Source of the DNA: Clostridia bacterium
Lineage (GTDB): Bacteria > Bacillota > Clostridia > Oscillospirales > Acutalibacteraceae
Length of the DNA: 64,000 bases
Direction of reading: 5' to 3'
Assembly: GCA_017516745.1 (NCBI GenBank)
Contig: JAFXBF010000002.1
Location: 62,001-126,000, forward strand
Below are positions 26,936-36,232 of the stretch, in pieces. The notes beneath the pieces were generated by a model. That model saw only the letters and a program-made list of their open reading frames with translations. It did no database searches and was not told the DNA's origin. Within the stretch, counting starts at the first letter, position 1, and every line of letters begins with the position of its first letter. The translations under genes and the position numbers were made by a program.

Positions 26936-27412
26936 ATGTCCAAAGTCATTTTAATCTGCGGTAAAATCTGCTGCGGTAAAACTACATATGCAAATAAAAT
27001 CTGTGCTGAAAACAACGCCGTATTACTTTCGGTTGATGAAATAACACTTGCTTTGTTCGGTCAGCATTGCGGCGATAAACACGATGAATATGTAGAAAGA
27101 ACAGAGAAATATCTGTTAAATAAATCTATTGAGTTTATTGATAAAGATATCAATGTTGTTCTTGATTGGGGCTTCTGGACAAAAGCAGAACGTGAGTCTG
27201 CAAAAGGATTTTATAAGTCCCGTAATATCGAATGCGAGCTTCATTATATTGAAATCAGCGATGAAACATGGAAATACCGATTGAATAAGAGAAACAGCGC
27301 TGTGCTTGCAAATGAAACAAGTGCTTATTATGTTGATGATAACCTTGCTTTGAAATTTGCTTCGATATTTGAAGTGCCCGGCAAAGACGAAATTGACGTT
27401 GTCGTTAAATAA
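26936..27412 (+). CDS. P-loop kinase-like ATPase (AAA_33 type)
   Basis: 158 residues. The Walker A loop GKICCGKTTYA at residues 9-19 sits right at the N-terminus, as in small nucleoside- or sugar-kinase-like proteins. SVDEITLALFG and VVLDWGFWTKAER carry the probable Walker B Asp and a catalytic region like that of zeta-toxin or chloramphenicol-phosphotransferase relatives. RLNKRN resembles a lid Arg motif. It follows the GNAT gene closely, so the pair may act on one small molecule, which is a guess. No antitoxin lies beside it. Confidence 0.7.
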   Translation: MSKVILICGKICCGKTTYANKICAENNAVLLSVDEITLALFGQHCGDKHDEYVERTEKYLLNKSIEFIDKDINVVLDWGFWTKAERESAKGFYKSRNIECELHYIEISDETWKYRLNKRNSAVLANETSAYYVDDNLALKFASIFEVPGKDEIDVVVK

Positions 27413-27451
27413 CAATACCCTGAGATACAAAGCGTATCTCAGGGTATTGTT
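27411..27451. terminator. palindromic terminator between convergent genes
   Basis: AACAATACCCTGAGATAC and its exact complement form an 18-bp stem with a 5-nt loop, between the kinase-like gene and trpB, which converge here. T-runs are short, so this is called mainly from stem strength and position. Confidence 0.7.
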
Positions 27452-27467
27452 ATATCGTAACCTTATC

Positions 27468-28688
27468 TTATCTTATACCGTAATTCTCAATTACGTAGTC
27501 CATATCCTTGTCGCCTCTGCCGGAGAGGTTGATGAGCACTGAACCGTGCTCCATTCTCTGTGCAAGCTTCATACCGTAGGCAACTGCGTGTGAGCTTTCA
27601 ATTGCGGGAATGATGCCTTCAAGACGGGAGAGCTTGAAGAAAGCGTCGATTGTTTCTTCGTCATCAATAACGTCGTACTTGACTCTGCCGATTTCCTGAA
27701 GGAAAGCGTGCTCAGGGCCCGAGGAGGGATAGTCAAGTCCGCTTGCAACCGAGTAAACGGGGGCAGGCTCGCCGTTTTCGTCCTTGAGCATAATTGAGTT
27801 GAAGCCGTGCATAATGCCCTCTGTGCCGTATTTAAGGCTTGCTGCGTGGTCGCCGAGCTTCGGGCCTCTGCCAAGCGGCTCAATGCCGTAAATGTCAACA
27901 TTGTCGTTGAGGAAGCCTGCGAAAAGACCTGCAGCATTACTGCCGCCGCCGACACAGGCAACAATTGCGTTGGGCAGGTGACCTGTCATTTCAATAAACT
28001 GCTCTCTTGCCTCAATGCCGACCACGCTTTGGAAATCTCTTACCATCATCGGGAAGGGGTGGGGGCCAAGAACTGAGCCTATGCAGTAAATTGCGTCGTT
28101 GTATTCCTTGCTGTAGGCATCAAAAGCGGCATCAACAGCCTCTTTGAGTGTCTGTAAGCCGTGTGTAACCTCAACGACGTTTGCGCCCAGAATCTTCATT
28201 CTTGCAACGTTGGGTGCCTGCTTCTTGATATCAACGCTGCCCATATAAATGTCGCACTCAAGGCCGAAGTAGGCGGCAGCTGTTGCAAGTGCAACGCCGT
28301 GCTGACCTGCGCCTGTTTCGGCAATAACCTTCTTCTTGCCCATATATTTTGCGAGAAGTGCTTCGCCCATACAGTGGTTGAGCTTGTGTGCACCTGAATG
28401 GTTAAGGTCCTCACGCTTTGCGTAAAGCTGTACCTTGCCGCCCAGAGCATCCGACAGTCTTTCAAGGTGGGTTACGGGTGTGGGTCTGCCCTGGAATTCC
28501 TTGCGGATTCTGCGAAGCTCTGCAATGAACTTTCTGGACTGGCAGATTGAGTAGTAGGCTTCCGTAATTTCAGCCATAGCGGTCTTTAATTTGTCGTCAA
28601 CATATACTCCGCCGTACTTTCCGAAGTAACCGTTTTCATCGGGGTAATTATTGAAATAGGTGTCAAAATCTACATTGTTTAATTTCAT
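27468..28688 (-). CDS. trpB: tryptophan synthase beta chain (stand-alone)
   Basis: 406 residues, standard TrpB1 length. The PLP lysine is Lys102 in SGAHKLNH, and the phosphate loop is [28 protein letters not shown] and [13 protein letters not shown] are family signatures. The enzyme condenses indole with serine to give tryptophan. There is no trpA or other trp gene beside it. The transcript begins with a tryptophan T-box, so expression should rise when tRNA-Trp is uncharged. A solo beta chain could salvage free indole; an alpha chain may be encoded elsewhere. Confidence 0.93.
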   Translation of the reverse strand: MKLNNVDFDTYFNNYPDENGYFGKYGGVYVDDKLKTAMAEITEAYYSICQSRKFIAELRRIRKEFQGRPTPVTHLERLSDALGGKVQLYAKREDLNHSGAHKLNHCMGEALLAKYMGKKKVIAETGAGQHGVALATAAAYFGLECDIYMGSVDIKKQAPNVARMKILGANVVEVTHGLQTLKEAVDAAFDAYSKEYNDAIYCIGSVLGPHPFPMMVRDFQSVVGIEAREQFIEMTGHLPNAIVACVGGGSNAAGLFAGFLNDNVDIYGIEPLGRGPKLGDHAASLKYGTEGIMHGFNSIMLKDENGEPAPVYSVASGLDYPSSGPEHAFLQEIGRVKYDVIDDEETIDAFFKLSRLEGIIPAIESSHAVAYGMKLAQRMEHGSVLINLSGRGDKDMDYVIENYGIR

Positions 28689-28782
28689 TGTTCTGTTCCT
28701 CCGTAAATATATAAAATGTTGTGTTCAGTCTTAATTTTCAGCTACGCCATCGTTTTGTCAAAAGCTTCATAAAAATCACTTC

Positions 28783-28827
28783 CGTAAAAAATAAAAATCC
28801 CCGACAGAAAAAACTTTCTGTCAAGGA
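28783..28827 (-). terminator. T-box terminator hairpin before trpB
   Basis: On the minus strand CCTTGACAGAA pairs with TTCTGTCGGGG and is followed by GATTTTTATTTTTT. The left arm CCTT also pairs with AAGG of the T-box sequence at 28858, giving the alternative antiterminator. The two structures are mutually exclusive, as in known T-box leaders. Confidence 0.82.
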
Positions 28828-29082
28828 CGAATAAGCATTTTATCCGTGGTGCCACCTTGCTTCACGCTGTAATGCGTGCACTTTTTAAGAGTACCGTCAT
28901 ACTCCCGACAACTAACGTATGTCCTCACGTTGCAGAATACTCTGCGCACCTGTGCGCATTTGACTGCACCCTCAGCGGTCCATTTGACGAACTGTTTCTT
29001 ACCCGGATTTCAGCTGCCCGGGCTCTCTGTAAAGGCGTTTTTCGCCGTTATCTCCGCCTCATCGGTTTGAGCTATTTAATTT
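28783..29082 (-). promoter_or_regulatory. T-box riboswitch leader of trpB, tryptophan specifier
   Basis: The leader fills most of the 435-bp gap upstream of trpB. The T-box sequence AAGGTGGCACCACGG is at 28858-28844 on the minus strand, where its GGCA can pair with the tRNA acceptor end. Upstream is a stem I with the CAGAGAG element and a GC-rich distal arm. On the 3' side of stem I the triplet TGG at 28982-28980 is flanked by A residues and the closing CCGC pairs back with GCGG, which fits a tryptophan specifier codon. Stem boundaries were drawn by eye. Confidence 0.88.
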
Positions 29083-29087
29083 ATATC

Positions 29088-29116
29088 ATTATATTACCGT
29101 AAGTTAAAGTTGTCAA
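29088..29116 (-). promoter_or_regulatory. consensus promoter of the trpB T-box leader
   Basis: On the minus strand a perfect TTGACA (29116-29111) is 17 bp from a perfect TATAAT (29093-29088). Such a strong promoter suits a gene controlled by attenuation rather than initiation. It lies just 8 bp from the end of the upstream HAD gene, so trpB is a separate unit. Confidence 0.88.
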
Positions 29117-29123
29117 GAAAAAT

Positions 29124-29717
29124 TTATAAACCAAGCAATCTTCCTATATCATCATAATTATTCCTGAACACAAACCCCTTGATTCCAAGCTTTTCTGCGC
29201 CCTGCACATTATCCTCTCTGTCGTCTATAAACAGACATTCCTCCGCCTTTAAATCATACTTTTCGAGCAGGTGGCGGTAAATTCTTTCATCGGGTTTTAT
29301 GATGTGGATATCCGCCGAAACAACATATCCGTCAAAAAAATCAAGGTCGAAATGCTTCGGGAAATAGCTGTAAAAATCCTCGCTTGCGTTTGAAAGAATA
29401 AACACCTTGTATCCTTTTGCCTTTACCTTGAGCAAAAATTCCTTTGCTCCGTCAAGCGGCAGCATATAGTTCTGCCAGATATCAATAAGCCGCCTTAAAT
29501 CCTCGTGATATTCCTGCGGTATTCTTGCTGCAACGCCGCTGTAAAGCTCGTCAACCGTAATGTTGCCGAGGTCTCTTTGTATCCATTCTTCGCCGCCGAA
29601 AAGCTCCTTGAAGAGTATCGGCTTTGCTTCTTTGCTGCGGCAGGCAGCGTTGAGCTGAACCTGCGGGTCAAAATCCAGCAAAACATTGCCCATATCGAAA
29701 ATAACATTTTTAATCAT
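29124..29717 (-). CDS. HAD family hydrolase (HAD-IA)
   Basis: 197 residues. The four HAD motifs are present: DMGNVLLDFD at residues 8-17 (nucleophile Asp8), LSNAS in the middle, KPDERIY with the conserved Lys, and FIDDREDNV. The small alpha-helical cap between motifs I and II is of the IA type. The closest familiar relatives are YihX-like alpha-glucose-1-phosphatases and DUF-type HAD phosphatases, so a sugar phosphate is plausible but not proven. It stands alone between trpB and the Na/Pi transporter. The 174-bp gap beyond its start shows no further gene. Confidence 0.85.
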   Translation of the reverse strand: MIKNVIFDMGNVLLDFDPQVQLNAACRSKEAKPILFKELFGGEEWIQRDLGNITVDELYSGVAARIPQEYHEDLRRLIDIWQNYMLPLDGAKEFLLKVKAKGYKVFILSNASEDFYSYFPKHFDLDFFDGYVVSADIHIIKPDERIYRHLLEKYDLKAEECLFIDDREDNVQGAEKLGIKGFVFRNNYDDIGRLLGL

Positions 29718-29891
29718 AATTTATCACCGCAATTAATGATAAACCATTTTTTGCAGAAAATAAAGCAAAATATTATTAATTTATGAATTTTTGATATATT
29801 TCCAATCGGGAATATTAATTGCTGCTGTGTCGGTTATAATGCACTCGAAATACAAAATGCGACAATATATTTAAAAAGCGAGGATTTTCCT

Positions 29892-31637
29892 ATGACTTTT
29901 ATGAATGTGTTTACCTTGCTGGGCGGTCTTGCCTTCTTCCTTTTCGGAATGAATACTATGGGCAATGCACTCGAAAAAAGTGCCGGCAACCGCCTGAAAA
30001 CAATTTTGGGTAAGCTTACCTCAAACAAGTTCAAAGGCTTTCTTCTCGGCCTTGTTGTAACGGCTGTCATTCAGTCGTCCTCGGCAACTACGGTTATGGT
30101 TGTCGGCTTTGTAAACTCGGGTATAATGCAGCTCACTCAGGCCGTAAGCGTAATTATGGGTGCCAACCTCGGTACTTCCGTCACAGCCTGGCTTTTGAGC
30201 TTAACGGGTATCGAAAGCGACAACTTCTGGGTTTCGCTTTTCAAGCCCTCATCGTTTACTCCCGTGCTGGCTTTTGTGGGTATCATTCTTTATATGTTTA
30301 CCAAAAGAGCAAAGAACAAGGATATCGGTCTTATCCTTCTCGGCTTTTCCGTGCTGATGTTCGGTATGGATGTTATGTCCGATGCCGTAAAGCCTCTCAC
30401 CGAGCTTGAAGGCTTCAAAAACGCCCTTATTCTTTTCACAAATCCCGTGCTCGGTATGATTATGGGTACCGTTGTCACGGCAATTATTCAGTCCTCGTCA
30501 GCTTCGGTCGGTATTCTTCAGGCGCTTACCCTCACGGGCAGTATCAGCTATATGACCTCTATTCCGATTATTATGGGTCAGAATATTGGTACCTGTGTCA
30601 GCGCAATCATTTCCTGTGCAGGCGCAAACAAAAACGCAAAGCGTGCTGCCTTTATCCATCTTTATTTCAATGTAATAGCAACAGCTATTCTGCTTACCGC
30701 ATTTTATGTTGTCACTTCGGTTGTCGATATTCCTATTCTTCACGAACCGGCAAATCCTTTAGGTATAGCTGTTGCTCATACGGGCTTTAAAATAGTTGCT
30801 CTCGTAATTCTTTTCCCGATGTCAAATCTTCTTGTCAGGCTTGCCTGTCTCACAGTCAAAGACAAGGGCGACGAGGAAAAGACCAACCTTCTCGACGAGC
30901 GCCTTTTCAGTACTCCTGCTGTCGCCATTGCACAGAGCAGAAATGTTACCTGTACTATGGCTCAGCTCAGCCGTAAAACTATCGAGGAGGCAATAAAAGC
31001 CCTCGGCTCTTATGACGAAAAGCTTGCCGAAAGTGTACGCAAGGGCGAAAAGAAAGCGGACAAATACGAGGACACACTCGGCGAATACCTCGTTAAGCTC
31101 AGCACACAGAGCCTGAGCGATGCGGACAGCCGTGAGCTTTCAATGCAGCTCCACCTCATAGGTGACCTTGAATGCTTGAGCGACCATGCGCTGAATATCC
31201 TTGAATCCGCAGAAGAGCTCAAGGAAAAGAAAATGTCTTTCTCGGGCGAAGCCAAGAAGGAAATGGAAAATATAGTCGGTGCTACGCTTGAAATCGTCGG
31301 CCTTGCAACGGATGCCTTTGTCAATAACGACCTGGAAAAAGCTGCTCTTGTCGAGCCGCTTGAGCAGGTTATTGACGAGCTTAAAAAGCGCATGAAAAAC
31401 GGCCACGTTGAGCGCCTTCGCCGAAACGAGTGCACGATTGAACAAGGCTTCGTTTTCAACGACCTTATTACAAATCTTGAACGTGTTTCGGACCATTGCT
31501 CCAACATAGCCGTGTGTGTAATTGAAACCGCAAATGACCGTTTCGATATGCACAAATACCTGCGCAATATCAAGAAGGGCAACGAGGATTTCACCCAGAC
31601 CTACAATATGTTTGCGAACAAGTATTCCGTAAATTAA
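29892..31637 (+). CDS. Na+/phosphate cotransporter with C-terminal PhoU-like domain
   Basis: 581 residues. The membrane half has the two inverted Na_Pi_cotrans repeats, each with a QSSSA motif (VIQSSSATT and IIQSSSASVG), and NLGTSVTAW/NIGTCVSAI segments. The soluble C-terminus from about residue 330 is a helical PhoU-like domain that may sense or regulate phosphate uptake. The N-terminus FLFGMNTMGNAL is also typical. A TATAAT at 29835-29840 lies upstream with no clear -35. The last 4 bp overlap the end of the convergent mtaB gene. Confidence 0.9.
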   Translation: MTFMNVFTLLGGLAFFLFGMNTMGNALEKSAGNRLKTILGKLTSNKFKGFLLGLVVTAVIQSSSATTVMVVGFVNSGIMQLTQAVSVIMGANLGTSVTAWLLSLTGIESDNFWVSLFKPSSFTPVLAFVGIILYMFTKRAKNKDIGLILLGFSVLMFGMDVMSDAVKPLTELEGFKNALILFTNPVLGMIMGTVVTAIIQSSSASVGILQALTLTGSISYMTSIPIIMGQNIGTCVSAIISCAGANKNAKRAAFIHLYFNVIATAILLTAFYVVTSVVDIPILHEPANPLGIAVAHTGFKIVALVILFPMSNLLVRLACLTVKDKGDEEKTNLLDERLFSTPAVAIAQSRNVTCTMAQLSRKTIEEAIKALGSYDEKLAESVRKGEKKADKYEDTLGEYLVKLSTQSLSDADSRELSMQLHLIGDLECLSDHALNILESAEELKEKKMSFSGEAKKEMENIVGATLEIVGLATDAFVNNDLEKAALVEPLEQVIDELKKRMKNGHVERLRRNECTIEQGFVFNDLITNLERVSDHCSNIAVCVIETANDRFDMHKYLRNIKKGNEDFTQTYNMFANKYSVN

Positions 31638-32920
31638 ATAATTTCACCATAACAGCTGTCGTCATCGGCGGCTGTTATTTTTACTGTGTAAAACCTTGAA
31701 CACTCCGCACCCATCTTTATTGTAACGGGTGTGTAGTTTGCCGTGTAGCCCGTGCAGCTGCCGTCTTGAGCTTTTGTTTCTGCAAGCACCTCAACGGTTT
31801 TGCCTATTTGAGAGGCAAGGAAGGCTTTGCGGATTTCGTTTGCCGTGTCCGCCATTTTCTTTGCTCTTTCCTGTTTTGTCTTGCGGTCAAGCTGGTCAGG
31901 AAAATTTGCTGCCCTCGTACCCTCACGCTGTGAGTAGGGGAATACGTGCACCTTTTCAAAGCCTATTGTCTTTACAAATTCAAGGGACTCGGCAAATTCC
32001 TCGTCCGTTTCGCCTGCAAAGCCTACCATAACATCTGTTGTGATTGTGCAGTCCTCAAAATTTGCTCTCAAAGCCTTGCAGATGCGCTCGTACTCGGGTG
32101 CATCATAGTGTCTGTTCATTCTCTTAAGCGTTGCCGTACAGCCGCTCTGGAGCGAAATATGAAACTGCGGACAGAGCTTTTTCTGCGCTTTGAGTCCGGC
32201 TATCATTTCGTCTGTCATGTGGTCGGGCTCAAGTGAGCCGAGGCGCACTCTTTTAACCTTTTCCACCTCACAAACAGCCCTTACTGCATCGCAAAGTGTC
32301 AGCGAACAATCCGTACCGTATGAGGATAGGTTGATGCCTACAAGCACTATTTCCTCAAAGCCGTTTCGGCTTAGTGCCTGCGCTTCTTTTTTTATCTCGT
32401 CAAGCGGCTTTGAACGCACCCTTCCTCTTGCATAGGGAATGATGCAGTAGGAGCAGAAGCGGTTGCAGCCGTCCTCAATTTTGATTGCCGCCCTCGTTCT
32501 CTCGTCAAACGAGCTGATTGAGCAGGCGGTAAAAATCTCGTCCTTTTCGTGCTTTTCAACGTTTACCGTTCTGTTTCTGCTTTCAAGATATTCCTTAATC
32601 ATTTTCGGCAGCTTGTCATTGTTGCGGTTGCCTGCAACAATATCCGCCTGAATAAGCTCTTTCGCCGCATCGGGGTATGCCTGAGGCATACAGCCCGTAA
32701 GCACAACAACGCTGTCGGGGTGCTCACGCTTGAATCGGCGTACAGCCTGCCTTGTCTTTTTGTCGCTTTCTGCCGTAACCGTGCAGGAATTGATTATATA
32801 TACATCGGCTTCTTGCGTTTCGGGCACAATTAAAAAGCCCTCTTTGCCGAGTGCTTCGCCGAGTGCCTGTGTTTCGTATTGATTAACCTTACAGCCGAGT
32901 GTGTAAAAAGCAGCCTTCAT
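31634..32920 (-). CDS. mtaB: tRNA t6A37 methylthiotransferase
   Basis: 428 residues. MtaB is the radical SAM enzyme that turns t6A37 into ms2t6A. The N-terminal UPF0004 domain shows TLGCKVNQYET, INSCTVTAESD and LTGCMPQ with the three cluster cysteines. The radical SAM ligands are in DGCNRFCSYCIIPYARG. A C-terminal TRAM-like stretch follows. The start LGCKVNQYE separates it from MiaB and RimO. It has its own promoter upstream (32952-32980). Its stop overlaps the convergent transporter gene by 4 bp. Confidence 0.94.
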   Translation of the reverse strand: MKAAFYTLGCKVNQYETQALGEALGKEGFLIVPETQEADVYIINSCTVTAESDKKTRQAVRRFKREHPDSVVVLTGCMPQAYPDAAKELIQADIVAGNRNNDKLPKMIKEYLESRNRTVNVEKHEKDEIFTACSISSFDERTRAAIKIEDGCNRFCSYCIIPYARGRVRSKPLDEIKKEAQALSRNGFEEIVLVGINLSSYGTDCSLTLCDAVRAVCEVEKVKRVRLGSLEPDHMTDEMIAGLKAQKKLCPQFHISLQSGCTATLKRMNRHYDAPEYERICKALRANFEDCTITTDVMVGFAGETDEEFAESLEFVKTIGFEKVHVFPYSQREGTRAANFPDQLDRKTKQERAKKMADTANEIRKAFLASQIGKTVEVLAETKAQDGSCTGYTANYTPVTIKMGAECSRFYTVKITAADDDSCYGEII

Positions 32921-32951
32921 TTTTATCTCCTTTGGGTTTCACTGAAACAAT

Positions 32952-32980
32952 ATTATACTTCAAATCTTTTATTAAGGCAA
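32952..32980 (-). promoter_or_regulatory. promoter of mtaB
   Basis: On the minus strand TTGCCT (32980-32975) and TATAAT (32957-32952) are 17 bp apart, about 30 bp upstream of the mtaB start, with AAAGGAGA as ribosome-binding site. Confidence 0.65.
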
Positions 32981-33040
32981 GTGTAAGGTAATTTATAAAA
33001 AGGATTTTTCATATCAATCTATAAAAAGGGGAGTGATTGA

Positions 33041-34210
33041 ATGAAAAAAACTGTTATCAAAGCCTTGTGTATAATGCTCTGTCTGCTGTTTGCTTTTCCG
33101 GTTTCTGTTAATGCTGAAGGTGAAGCGAAAATGCCTGTCACCGTCAACGCAAAAGCGGCAATACTCGTTGATGCGTCAACGGGTCAGGTGCTTGCCGCAA
33201 TGAATGAGCACGACCGGCTTTATCCGGCTTCTGTCACTAAAATAATGACACTTCTGTTGGTTATGGAAGCAATAGATTCGGGCAGGCTGAATTTAACCGA
33301 TGAGGTTGTCACAAGCGCAACTGCGGCGGCTAAAGGCGGCTCACAGATTTGGCTCAAAGAGGGCGAGACTATGACTGTTGACGAGCTGCTTCGTGCGGCG
33401 GCAATTTACAGCGCAAACGATGCCTGCGAAGCTCTCGGTGAGCATATTGCAGGCAGCGAGGAAGCACTCGTTCAGATGCTCAACGACAGGGCAAAAGAAT
33501 TGGGGATGAACGACACACATTTCGACAACTGCACGGGTCTTGACGATACCACAGACACCCACCTGACAAGTGCGTTCGATGTTGCGCTGATGTCTGTTGA
33601 ACTGCTCAAGCACGAGCTGATACAGAAGTATTCCACCGTGTGGATGGATTCTCTTCGTAACGGTGCAACAGAGCTTGTCAACACCAATAAGCTCATACGC
33701 TTTTACGACGGTGCAACCGGCCTTAAAACGGGTACAACCGCAAAGGCAGGCTGCTGTGTTTCCGCTTCCGCAATGAGGGAGGGGACACACCTCGTAGCCG
33801 TAATTATGGGCAGCCCCACAAGTGACGACCGCTTCGGCGGTGCAAAAGCCCTGCTTAACTGGGGCTTTGCCAATTATGAAACGGTAACTCCAGCCGTGGA
33901 TTTGTCAATGATAACACGGGTAAATGTCATCGGCGGCGTAAAAGAGAATTTTATGCCCGTCATTTCCGAGCTTTCTCCCGTGCTTATCAAGAAGGGTGAG
34001 AGTGAAAAAATCGAGCAGTCGGTTGAGCTTGTAACCGATGTGCAGGCACCTGTTGAAGCGGGGCAGAAGGTGGGCAGCGTGAAGTTTACACTTAACGGCG
34101 AAACCTTGGGCGAGTATCCGCTGACAAGTGAAAAGCGTATAGAAAAGCTGACCTTTGCCGAAATATTGCGCCGTTTTCTTTGCTCTTTCGACAGTCTGAT
34201 TAAGAAATGA
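33041..34210 (+). CDS. D-alanyl-D-alanine carboxypeptidase (DacF/PBP5 type)
   Basis: 389 residues. A signal peptide covers residues 1-25 (ending VNA-E). The serine peptidase S11 triad is clear: Ser64 and Lys67 in SVTK, Ser124-Ala-Asn126 in SAND, and Lys229-Thr-Gly in KTGTT. The enzyme trims the terminal D-Ala of peptidoglycan stem peptides outside the membrane. A C-terminal PBP5-like beta domain spans about 270-370, and a hydrophobic/charged end may act as membrane anchor. In this sporulating lineage DacF or DacB roles are both possible. Confidence 0.92.
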   Translation: MKKTVIKALCIMLCLLFAFPVSVNAEGEAKMPVTVNAKAAILVDASTGQVLAAMNEHDRLYPASVTKIMTLLLVMEAIDSGRLNLTDEVVTSATAAAKGGSQIWLKEGETMTVDELLRAAAIYSANDACEALGEHIAGSEEALVQMLNDRAKELGMNDTHFDNCTGLDDTTDTHLTSAFDVALMSVELLKHELIQKYSTVWMDSLRNGATELVNTNKLIRFYDGATGLKTGTTAKAGCCVSASAMREGTHLVAVIMGSPTSDDRFGGAKALLNWGFANYETVTPAVDLSMITRVNVIGGVKENFMPVISELSPVLIKKGESEKIEQSVELVTDVQAPVEAGQKVGSVKFTLNGETLGEYPLTSEKRIEKLTFAEILRRFLCSFDSLIKK

Positions 34211-34252
34211 TGAAAAAATATAAAATTTGTGAAAAAAATTAAGAAAAGCATC

Positions 34253-34281
34253 TTGCATTAATGTAAAATATCGGTTAAAAT
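34253..34281 (+). promoter_or_regulatory. promoter of pgi
   Basis: TTGCAT at 34253-34258, 17-bp spacer, TAAAAT at 34276-34281, about 90 bp before the pgi start. It also reads as the first promoter after the carboxypeptidase gene. Confidence 0.6.
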
Positions 34282-34368
34282 AAACAAAAATATATATTTA
34301 TTTAGTTAAGGAGTATTTGCGGCACACGGTTTTTCTTTCCTACCTCGTGTCACAAGGTGACCAAATCT

Positions 34369-35706
34369 ATGTCAATCAAACTCAATGTATCCTACGCAGG
34401 TGCTGCTGCTACCCAAAGCGCACTCAACTCAATTGAAAAAGATGTTCTTTCCGCCCACGAAGCCTTGCACAACGGTACAGGTGCAGGAGCAGATTTCCTC
34501 GGCTGGCTTGATTTGCCCGTAAATTACGATAAGGCAGAGTTTGAGGCTATAAAAGCCGCCGCCGAAAAGATTAAGGCGGATTCAAAGGCTCTCGTTGTTA
34601 TCGGTATAGGCGGCTCATACCTCGGTGCAAGAGCAGCTATCGAATTCTGCAAGGGCAATAATTATAATCTTCTTGCAAAAGACACACCGCAGATTTTCTT
34701 TACCGGCAACACAATCAGCGCAGACTCGGTTAACGAAGTTATGCAGCTTATCGACGGTAAGGATTTCTCAATAAATGTCATCTCCAAGAGCGGTACTACC
34801 ACCGAGCCTGCAGTTGCCTTCCGTGTGTTCAAGGAAATCCTTGAAGCAAAATACGGCAAGGAAGAAGCTGCAAAGCGTATCTACGTCACAACGGATAAGG
34901 CAAAGGGCACTCTCAAGTCTCTTGCCGATAAGGAAGGCTATCAGACCTTCGTTGTCCCGGACGATGTTGGCGGCAGATATTCCGTTCTTACCGCTGTCGG
35001 TCTTCTTCCGATTGCTGCGGCAGGTATCGATATCGATTCCCTTATGAAGGGTGCACAGGACGCACGTGAAAAATATTCCGTTGCTTCCCTCGATAACGAT
35101 TGCTATAAGTACGCCGCCGTACGCAACCTGCTTTACCGCTCGGGTAAAAGCATAGAAATGTACGTCAGCTACGAGCCGGCTTTCACTCTTATGAACGAGT
35201 GGCTCAAGCAGCTTTACGGCGAAAGCGAAGGCAAGCAGCTCAAGGGCATTTATCCTTCCTCAGCGATTTATTCTACCGACCTTCACTCACTCGGCCAGTA
35301 CGTCCAGCAGGGCGAAAGGCTGATGTTTGAAACGGTGGTATATGTCGATAAATCCAAGGCAGATGTCAATATAAAGGAAGACCCCGAAAATGTTGACGGC
35401 CTTAACTTCCTCGCAGGCAAGACGGTTTCCTTCGTAAACCGCAAGGCATTCGAGGGCACGCTTTTGGCACACACGGACGGCGATGTTCCCAACATCGTGC
35501 TTGAAATTCCCGAAATGAACGAGTATGTTCTGGGCGAGCTTATCTTCTTCTTTGAAAAGGCTTGTGCAATTTCAGGTTATGTTCTGGGAGTAAACCCGTT
35601 TGACCAGCCCGGTGTCGAAAGCTATAAGAAAAATATGTTTGCGTTGCTCGGTAAACCCGGCTACGAGGACATGAAGGCTGAGCTGGAAGCAAAACTTAAC
35701 AGATAA
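34369..35706 (+). CDS. pgi: glucose-6-phosphate isomerase
   Basis: 445 residues from ATG 34369, 8 nt after AAGGTGA; a GTG at 34357 overlaps that site. It interconverts glucose 6-phosphate and fructose 6-phosphate. [15 protein letters not shown] is the first SIS phosphate site; [17 protein letters not shown] is the second. Near the C-terminus [17 protein letters not shown] has the catalytic-region signature. Length matches short bacterial Pgi. The plus-strand gene after it starts 19 bp on. Confidence 0.96.
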   Translation: MSIKLNVSYAGAAATQSALNSIEKDVLSAHEALHNGTGAGADFLGWLDLPVNYDKAEFEAIKAAAEKIKADSKALVVIGIGGSYLGARAAIEFCKGNNYNLLAKDTPQIFFTGNTISADSVNEVMQLIDGKDFSINVISKSGTTTEPAVAFRVFKEILEAKYGKEEAAKRIYVTTDKAKGTLKSLADKEGYQTFVVPDDVGGRYSVLTAVGLLPIAAAGIDIDSLMKGAQDAREKYSVASLDNDCYKYAAVRNLLYRSGKSIEMYVSYEPAFTLMNEWLKQLYGESEGKQLKGIYPSSAIYSTDLHSLGQYVQQGERLMFETVVYVDKSKADVNIKEDPENVDGLNFLAGKTVSFVNRKAFEGTLLAHTDGDVPNIVLEIPEMNEYVLGELIFFFEKACAISGYVLGVNPFDQPGVESYKKNMFALLGKPGYEDMKAELEAKLNR

Positions 35707-35725
35707 AATAAAGGAGCGAATTACT

Positions 35726-36142
35726 ATGGTAAAACTTATTCTCGGTCACAAGGGTGCAGGTAAAACAAAGAAGCTCATCGAGCTTGTCAACGCCGCTGTT
35801 GATGCATCAAACGGCAACGTTGTCTGTGTTGAAAAGCAGCCTCTGCTTACTCTCAACATCACACACCGTGCAAGACTTACAGCGACCGACGACTATAAAG
35901 TAAGCGGTTACGATGCATTCTACGGCTTCCTCGCAGGTATCTGCGCAAGAGACCACGATATTACCGATATCTTTGTTGATGCTACACTGCGCATCGGCGG
36001 CAGAGATTACGAGGAGCTTGCAGCATTCCTTGCAAAGGTCAACGAGCTTTCCAAGCTTACAGAGCACGATATCACCTTCACGGTTTCCGCCGATAAGGAA
36101 GAAATTCCCGCAAGCGTATTTGATTTCGCCGAAGTTCTGTAA
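35726..36142 (+). CDS. small P-loop ATP-binding protein of unknown function
   Basis: 138 residues. Residues 7-14 GHKGAGKT form a Walker A loop. VFVDATLRIGG-like sequence near residue 84 could supply the Walker B acidic residue. The rest is a small alpha/beta domain. Such proteins lie near pgi or yceD in Clostridia and are often loosely named PilT-like, but no pilus gene is near and I do not support that name. It is about 20 bp after pgi and probably co-transcribed. Confidence 0.7.
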   Translation: MVKLILGHKGAGKTKKLIELVNAAVDASNGNVVCVEKQPLLTLNITHRARLTATDDYKVSGYDAFYGFLAGICARDHDITDIFVDATLRIGGRDYEELAAFLAKVNELSKLTEHDITFTVSADKEEIPASVFDFAEVL

Positions 36143-36157
36143 AAAATAAATTTTTTC

Positions 36158-36186
36158 TTGACAAAGCGCAATTAAAACAGTATAAT
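36158..36186 (+). promoter_or_regulatory. consensus promoter of yceD-rpmF
   Basis: TTGACA at 36158-36163 and TATAAT at 36181-36186 with a 17-bp spacer, both perfect. This strong promoter fits a ribosomal protein transcript. Confidence 0.88.
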
Positions 36187-36232
36187 GTTCTGTGCGTGTT
36201 GTTAAGCTATATCCCCTTCGGAGGTTTAAAAG

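Noticed and set aside
26936-27412. Zeta-toxin of a toxin-antitoxin pair
   Set aside because: The P-loop region resembles zeta/AAA_33 kinases but there is no epsilon-like antitoxin and the neighbour is a GNAT gene.
31010-31594. 194-codon minus-strand frame
   Set aside because: Antisense shadow of the PhoU-like domain of the Na/Pi transporter.
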